Shown here: piece by piece, positions 13,741-16,936 of the stretch | Layout of the letters: the number at the start of each line of letters is the position of its first letter | Numbering within the stretch: the first letter of the stretch is position 1 | Source of the DNA: Clostridiaceae bacterium | Lineage (GTDB): Bacteria > Bacillota > Clostridia > Oscillospirales > Acutalibacteraceae | Direction of reading: 5' to 3' | DNA: 16,936 bases | NCBI GenBank assembly: GCA_016281115.1 | Contig: JAEEHZ010000208.1 | Span: forward strand, 1-16,936 | Program-made: the position numbers and the translations under genes | Notes under the pieces: model-generated | What the model saw: only the letters and a program-made list of their open reading frames with translations | Databases searched by the model: none | Told to the model about the DNA's origin: nothing

Positions 13741-13767
13741 CTAATAGCCAACCTAATTGGCCATTAG
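13741..13767. promoter_or_regulatory. Palindromic operator upstream of the DeoR-type regulator
   Basis: Arms CTAATAGCCAA (13741-13751) and TTGGCCATTAG (13757-13767) are inverted repeats with one mismatch and a 5-bp centre. CAACCTAAT also occurs twice as a direct repeat across the site (from 13738 and 13750). It lies between the regulator and an A/T-tract-rich stretch (13768-13804) likely to hold the promoter. Binding by the DeoR-type protein is inferred. Confidence 0.6.
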
Positions 13768-13800
13768 AAAAATATTTTTAAATTTTTTTAATTTTTTTGA

Positions 13801-13853
13801 AAACAAAAAGGCCCGACAAACAGACTTCTAACTGAAATCTGATTATCGAGCCT
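13801..13853 (-). terminator. Intrinsic terminator of the zinc-ribbon transcript
   Basis: Stem AGGCCCGA (13809-13816) with TCGAGCCT (13846-13853) and inner stem CAGACTTC (13821-13828) with GAAATCTG (13834-13841); minus-strand tail TTTTTGTTTTC. It ends 15 nt after the TGA that closes the frame following the zinc-ribbon gene. Confidence 0.75.
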
Positions 13854-13867
13854 CTCGCTTTCGCGGT

Positions 13868-13999
13868 TCAACTTAATAATTTTCTACGAACAGACCTGAC
13901 TTTGGATTTACATTTACCCGATGCTTTTTCAATCGACAGACCAAAATCGTCGTTATCCGGTATTAAATTTTTCTGAATAAAAACATTATATAATTGTCG
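13868..13999 (-). pseudogene. Open 43-codon continuation after the TAG of the zinc-ribbon gene
   Basis: After the TAG at 14000-14002 the same frame runs 43 codons to a TGA, directly before a terminator. The product would include LYNVFIQKNLIPDNDDFGLS and EKASGKCKSKVRSVRRKLLS, basic, helical and protein-like. There is no ATG, GTG or TTG in frame, so independent translation is unlikely. Either the zinc-ribbon gene was once longer and is now interrupted, or the TAG is read through. This is the only TAG among the stop codons of the confident genes here; the others use TAA or TGA. Confidence 0.4.
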
Positions 14000-14185
14000 C
14001 TATTTTTCAATATCGTCGCAGGGGAAAATTTCGAGAACAACATACCGCCTGCTTTTTACTTTTAATTTATAGTCCGTAAGGCAACGATTACAAGTAACTT
14101 TTACTATACCGTTTTTATTGCATACGCCGAAAAGTCTTTTACCACAGTTAGGGCAAAAGAATTCTGATATAGACCAATGCGCCAA
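14000..14185 (-). CDS. Com-like zinc-ribbon protein, SOS-controlled
   Basis: A 61-aa protein with two CxxC pairs (C11-PN-C14 and C32-NR-C35) around a short turn: FFCPNCGKRLFG, then IVKVTCNRCLTDYKLK. This is the pattern of Com-like zinc ribbons of phages (Mu Com is a translational regulator); here the role is unknown but regulatory use is likely. The frame extends up to a TTG at 14230, but that lies inside the SOS box and has no ribosome site; a TTG at 14185 has GGAGG 11 nt upstream and is preferred, though neither start is certain. It has its own strong promoter at 14256-14285, so it is probably expressed on DNA damage. After the TAG stop the frame stays open (see 13868-13999). Confidence 0.65.
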   Translation of the reverse strand: MAHWSISEFFCPNCGKRLFGVCNKNGIVKVTCNRCLTDYKLKVKSRRYVVLEIFPCDDIEK

Positions 14186-14227
14186 TCCAATGTCAACCTC
14201 CCCGTCGTAAATCTTATTCCCAAAATG

Positions 14228-14241
14228 CAAACAAATGTTCG
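14228..14241. promoter_or_regulatory. LexA/DinR SOS box
   Basis: Minus-strand CGAACATTTGTTTG fits the Gram-positive LexA (DinR) site CGAACRNRYGTTYG at all but one position of the degenerate centre. It lies 8-21 nt downstream of the predicted start of the zinc-ribbon transcript, a position suited to repression. Confidence 0.65.
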
Positions 14242-14255
14242 CATTTAGTGTTCTA

Positions 14256-14285
14256 ATTATACTCGTTTTAAGTTTTAAAAGTCAA
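14256..14285 (-). promoter_or_regulatory. Strong promoter TTGACT-N18-TATAAT for the zinc-ribbon gene
   Basis: Minus strand: -35 TTGACT at 14280-14285, -10 TATAAT at 14256-14261, spacer 18 nt. Start near 14249, just upstream of the SOS box. Confidence 0.8.
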
Positions 14286-14749
14286 TAGGATTTAAAAAAT
14301 AAAGTTGAGAAAATTTTATAAAAAAATGTCATACAGACCTTGACAAAAAATAAAATATTTAATCTTTTTGTCTTTCTCTTTTTTGGGAATTGCGTATCAG
14401 AAAACTTGCCGTCCGTCAAGTAAAGGGCGAAGACTAAAACGGAAATATTTTAATCAAAAGAATATATCGGAAAGGGAATAAATTAAGTCCCCACGATATA
14501 TTCTTTTTCTTTTCCTTGACTTCCGTCTGCGTTTCCTGATTTTCGTTTGTTGTCGAAAGACAAAAAATAAAAAACAATGGAGAAAAATATGCTTTTATAT
14601 ACTTTTATTCCACCATAAGTACACCTTTTAGAAACATAAACGGGACTATTTGTACCCGCGGAGGCTCTCACACTTATTTGTTTTTTTATGTAAGAATATA
14701 TGCGTAAAAGGCAGTTGCAACGCTTAATTATCAACAAGGAGGTTTATTT
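14286..14749. other. Gene-free regulatory stretch between early genes and xis-int
   Basis: AT-rich DNA separating the divergent minus-strand early genes from the plus-strand recombination genes. It holds a bidirectional terminator (14456-14507) and a TTGACA at about 14339 whose best -10 is too close (14 nt) to be convincing. I see no coding sequence that I believe; the longest minus-strand frame (14483-14737) runs into the terminator stem and has no ribosome site. Nothing else is recognisable. Confidence 0.5.
14456..14509. terminator. Bidirectional terminator upstream of xis
   Basis: AAAAGAATATATCG (14456-14469) and CGATATATTCTTTT (14494-14507) form a perfect 14-bp stem with a 24-nt loop; T-runs follow on both strands. 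It would isolate xis-int from the early genes. Confidence 0.75.
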
Positions 14750-14950
14750 ATGAACGACAATAATCAAGAGATGTTTGCGAACTATCCCGACGTTTTGACT
14801 TTGGAAAACCTTATGGAAATGCTCCAGATTGGTAAAGTCTTTGCATATAAACTCGTAAAAGACAAAAAAGTTAAAGCAATTAAAATAGGACGCGAATATA
14901 AGATTACGAAAGAAAGCGTCATAAAATTATTCAACGAAGGAGTTAATTAA
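14750..14950 (+). CDS. xis: Excisionase / helix-turn-helix DNA-binding protein
   Basis: A 66-aa protein with a small winged-helix domain of the HTH_17/excisionase (MerR-like) type at residues of about 15-62: LTLENLMEMLQIGKVFAYKL, then KVKAIKIGREYKITKESVIK. This family assists tyrosine recombinases by bending att DNA and favouring excision; it can also repress int. AAGGAGG lies 8 nt before the ATG. The integrase begins one base after its stop codon, so the two are cotranscribed and probably translationally coupled. The plus-strand orientation is opposite to the structural operon. Promoter not identified with confidence. Confidence 0.85.
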   Translation: MNDNNQEMFANYPDVLTLENLMEMLQIGKVFAYKLVKDKKVKAIKIGREYKITKESVIKLFNEGVN

Positions 14951-14951
14951 A

Positions 14952-16226
14952 ATGACAGGCAATTTATCAACAAGAAACGGTCTTTGGTATTGCGTTTTAT
15001 ACTATAAAACCATAGACGGTCAACATAAGCAAAAGTGGGTTTCAACAGGCTTAAAAGAACGTGGAAACAAAAAGGAAGCACAGGCTATTCTTCAACAAAA
15101 GATAGAAGAGTTTTCGCACCTTGAAAACGAAGAACGTCTTATAGACAAACCCATAACGAACAGTAATGCCGGAAAAATTCATTGGCTCGATTGGCTGCAA
15201 AACTATATAACCGATATAAAGGATTCGTTATCGCCTTCCGTATACCACGTTTATAATGGCTCGTATATGAGAATTTTTAGGTTGTATTGGGGTAAGGCAA
15301 ATCCATACCTTGAAGACTTGCAAACGGAAGATATTATAAAGTTTTATGACTACTTAAAAAACGACCGTAAAGTCAAAAATTTAACCGTAAAACACTATTC
15401 AAACGTAATTCGCCCAGCAATTAAACGGGCGTACAAAGAAAAACGGCTAAAAGAAAACATTTATGATTTTGTGCCGACAATTAAACGGGAAAAAAGTAAA
15501 GTATCTTTTTACGACCAAGCAGAATTAGAGCAGTTATTTAAGGCAGTAAAGGGCGAAAAAATAGAATTACCCATAAAAATGCTTGCGTATTACGGCTTTC
15601 GTAGGTCAGAACTTATAGGCTTACGGTGGGAAGCGATAGACTTTATAAATAAAACCATCACTATAAACCATAAAGTTCTTGTTTCTGAAAAAGAAGTTTT
15701 CCTATCTGATACGCTTAAAACCGCATCCAGCGCAAGAACTTTGCCGTTAATGCCGGAAATAGAAAAAGACCTTTTGGCGTGGCAAAAACAAGTACATAAA
15801 AATCAAGAATATTGGGGCAAGTCGTATAATAATACATATTTGAATTACGTATTTGTTCACGAAACGGGCGATTTAATGTATCCTGATTACTTATCCCACG
15901 CCTTCCAAAAGGTCCTTATAAAGAACAATTTAAGGCATATTCGGCTACACGATTTAAGGCACTCTTGCGCATCGCTTTTACTTGCAAAGGGTATTCCGAT
16001 GAAGGAAATACAAGATTGGTTGGGGCATTCAGATTATAACGTAACGGCTAACACATACAGCCACCTTGATTTTTCGGCAAAAATACAATCTGCCGAAACA
16101 ATATCTGCGGCATTAGGCTCAAAAACGAAAAACACACCCGAAGAAAAAATAAAGGAACTTGAAACCAAAATGAAAGAAATGGGAATAAACTCTATTGACG
16201 ACCTGATTACGCTATTAAAAAAGTAA
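14952..16226 (+). CDS. int: Tyrosine-family site-specific integrase
   Basis: A 424-aa integrase that would insert the element at, and with Xis excise it from, the chromosome. Residues 7-55 are an AP2-like arm-binding domain (LWYCVLYYKTIDGQHKQKWV); about 76-170 is the SAM-like core-binding domain; about 185-385 is catalytic. The active-site residues are all seen: R217 in YYGFRRSELIG, K256 in DTLKTAS, H333 and R336 in LHDLRHSC, H359 in WLGHS, and nucleophile Y369 in NTYSHLD. The C-terminal tail (394-424) is a short coiled helix. AAGGAG precedes the ATG. Length and order match Tn916/phage-type integrases of Firmicutes. It points toward the tRNA-Arg gene about 400 bp away, the usual arrangement for tRNA-integrating elements, and ends at an intrinsic terminator. 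Confidence 0.95.
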   Translation: MTGNLSTRNGLWYCVLYYKTIDGQHKQKWVSTGLKERGNKKEAQAILQQKIEEFSHLENEERLIDKPITNSNAGKIHWLDWLQNYITDIKDSLSPSVYHVYNGSYMRIFRLYWGKANPYLEDLQTEDIIKFYDYLKNDRKVKNLTVKHYSNVIRPAIKRAYKEKRLKENIYDFVPTIKREKSKVSFYDQAELEQLFKAVKGEKIELPIKMLAYYGFRRSELIGLRWEAIDFINKTITINHKVLVSEKEVFLSDTLKTASSARTLPLMPEIEKDLLAWQKQVHKNQEYWGKSYNNTYLNYVFVHETGDLMYPDYLSHAFQKVLIKNNLRHIRLHDLRHSCASLLLAKGIPMKEIQDWLGHSDYNVTANTYSHLDFSAKIQSAETISAALGSKTKNTPEEKIKELETKMKEMGINSIDDLITLLKK

Positions 16227-16241
16227 ATCCACAAAAGCACT

Positions 16242-16279
16242 AAAAGGCTCGGAACTAAAAATTCCGGGCCTTTTCTTTT
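16242..16279 (+). terminator. Intrinsic terminator of xis-int
   Basis: AAAAGGCTCGGAA (16242-16254) pairs with TTCCGGGCCTTTT (16262-16274), one wobble, followed by CTTTT; it lies 15 nt after the int stop. Confidence 0.85.
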
Positions 16280-16289
16280 AGCACAAATT

Positions 16290-16605
16290 ATGCATTTTTT
16301 AAGTCCAAAAGGGTAGCCATCAAATAGGCGCAAAAATCAAAAATATTTAAGTGTTTTTATTGATTATTAAATGGTTTTACTTAACACCCGTGCATTTTTT
16401 TTGCATTTTTCTTGCAGAAATTATGCATTCTTTTTAAAAACGCCGATTTTGACGTTTTCAAGTTTTTCAAAAATTTAGGTCGCGTGGTCTTTTTTGTGCA
16501 TTCTATCTTGACTTTCAGGAAACCTACTATATAAGCGCACTTTCTAACAATGCATATAAAAATATGCACTTTATCGTAGCAGTAAACCTTTGGTCCTATA
16601 ATAAA
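16290..16605. other. AT-rich att-arm-like region with repeated TGCAT motifs
   Basis: No gene. TGCATT[TC] occurs at 16291, 16391, 16402, 16424 and 16497, TGCATA at 16551 with an inverted partner at 16562-16568 (hairpin TGCATAT/ATATGCA), and one more TGCATTTT at 16736 beyond the tRNA. Two copies sit in the longer context AAATTATGCATT. Repeated short motifs between int and the target tRNA are expected for integrase arm sites, but T-rich composition raises chance matches. A plus-strand promoter-like TTGACT-N16-TATAAG is present at 16509-16536; what it would transcribe is unclear. Confidence 0.45.
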
Positions 16606-16632
16606 AAATCGTCAGTAAAATACTGACGATTT
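16606..16632 (-). terminator. Terminator of tRNA-Arg
   Basis: AAATCGTCAGTA (16606-16617) and TACTGACGATTT (16621-16632) form a perfect 12-bp stem with a 3-nt loop; the minus-strand tail is T-rich. It begins directly after the tRNA CCA end. Confidence 0.85.
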
Positions 16633-16633
16633 C

Positions 16634-16711
<78 letters not shown>

Positions 16712-16795
16712 GGTGATATTTAATTGTATTTTTTTTGCATTTTGCCCAACGGTCAGAGACCTGAATCCCCCGAGAAGCGTAGTTCTTTGAACATT

Positions 16796-16838
16796 GGTTC
16801 CGTAGACCGACGCTCTATCCAATTGAGCTAGTGGCGCA
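16796..16838 (-). pseudogene. 5'-only tRNA-Arg fragment (second copy of the repeat)
   Basis: On the minus strand this reads as the first 43 nt of the tRNA-Arg block (42 of 43 bases as in the intact gene), then departs just after the anticodon loop into sequence that cannot complete a tRNA: the anticodon stem loses a pair, and the following GGGGGATTCAGG gives no closed T arm. It is a duplicated or displaced 5' half, left by an integration or recombination at the tRNA, or a decayed tandem tRNA. Confidence 0.8.
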
Positions 16839-16856
16839 TAAAGATATTAAGTAATA

Positions 16857-16915
16857 TTCGGGCAGTATCCTTTCTCGTGGCGGATAAAAGCCGAAAGGCG
16901 ATAATACCGCCCGAA
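16857..16915. other. Nested hairpin near the window end
   Basis: TTCGGGCAGTAT (16857-16868) pairs with ATACCGCCCGAA (16904-16915) with one mismatch; inside it CCTTTC pairs with GAAAGG and GGC with GCC. There is no T-run on either side, so it is not a standard terminator. A structured RNA or an intergenic repeat is possible. Confidence 0.4.
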
Positions 16916-16936
16916 AACAAGCCTTTATATTGTATA

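Noticed and set aside
14483..14737. 84-codon minus-strand frame upstream of xis
   Set aside because: It has no ribosome site, overlaps the xis ribosome-binding region at its start and runs into a terminator stem at its end; the sequence has no protein-like pattern.

Overview
The window looks like one end of an integrated mobile element in the chromosome of a low-GC, Gram-positive-type bacterium (Firmicutes/Clostridia-like; inferred). The signs are AT-rich DNA, AGGAGG-type ribosome sites before almost every gene, a CCA-encoding tRNA-Arg, secreted proteins with bacterial Ig-like and InlB-type repeats, and a Bacillus-type SOS box. No species can be named from the sequence alone.

Layout, left to right. 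1-1440 holds a double-HTH regulator (minus) divergent from a DUF4085-like protein (plus). This may be host flank or accessory cargo. 1461-2100 holds a small NPNN-repeat protein (minus) preceded by a gene-free, strongly structured stretch with back-to-back promoters. 2189-2343 holds two large hairpins; the first contains the sequence CTTGATA, the cleavage site type of phiX174/pC194-class rolling-circle origins. 2366-11732 is one long minus-strand operon, read from right to left: five membrane-anchored or secreted proteins, a 45-aa single-span peptide, a polytopic membrane ATPase with Zot/pI-like features, and an HUH rolling-circle replication initiator. 11819-12449 holds two small genes, one resembling a single-stranded-DNA-binding protein, separated from the long operon by an intrinsic terminator. 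12588-14285 is a regulatory and early block: a DeoR-type HTH operon with a palindromic operator, and a Com-like zinc-ribbon gene with a strong promoter and an SOS box. 14750-16226 holds excisionase and tyrosine integrase (plus). 16280-16936 holds an att-like region rich in TGCAT motifs, an intact tRNA-Arg(ACG) and a second, 5'-only copy of the same tRNA.

The best single reading is a filamentous-phage-like (inovirus-like) prophage of a Gram-positive host, or a relative of one. It has rolling-circle Rep, origin, SSB-like protein, terminator, receptor/surface genes, a small coat-like peptide and an assembly ATPase in an order that parallels Ff phages (V - terminator - III - VI - I), with Rep placed before the origin rather than after it. 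What is unusual is the size and number of the surface proteins, a non-canonical P-loop, no certain major coat protein, and a structured RNA/lagging-strand-origin candidate beside the nick site. The other end of the element (attL) was not found in the window.

Two genes in the early block are followed, in the same reading frame after their stop codon, by open stretches with no start codon (71 and 43 codons). These may be decayed genes, read-through products or conserved non-coding DNA.
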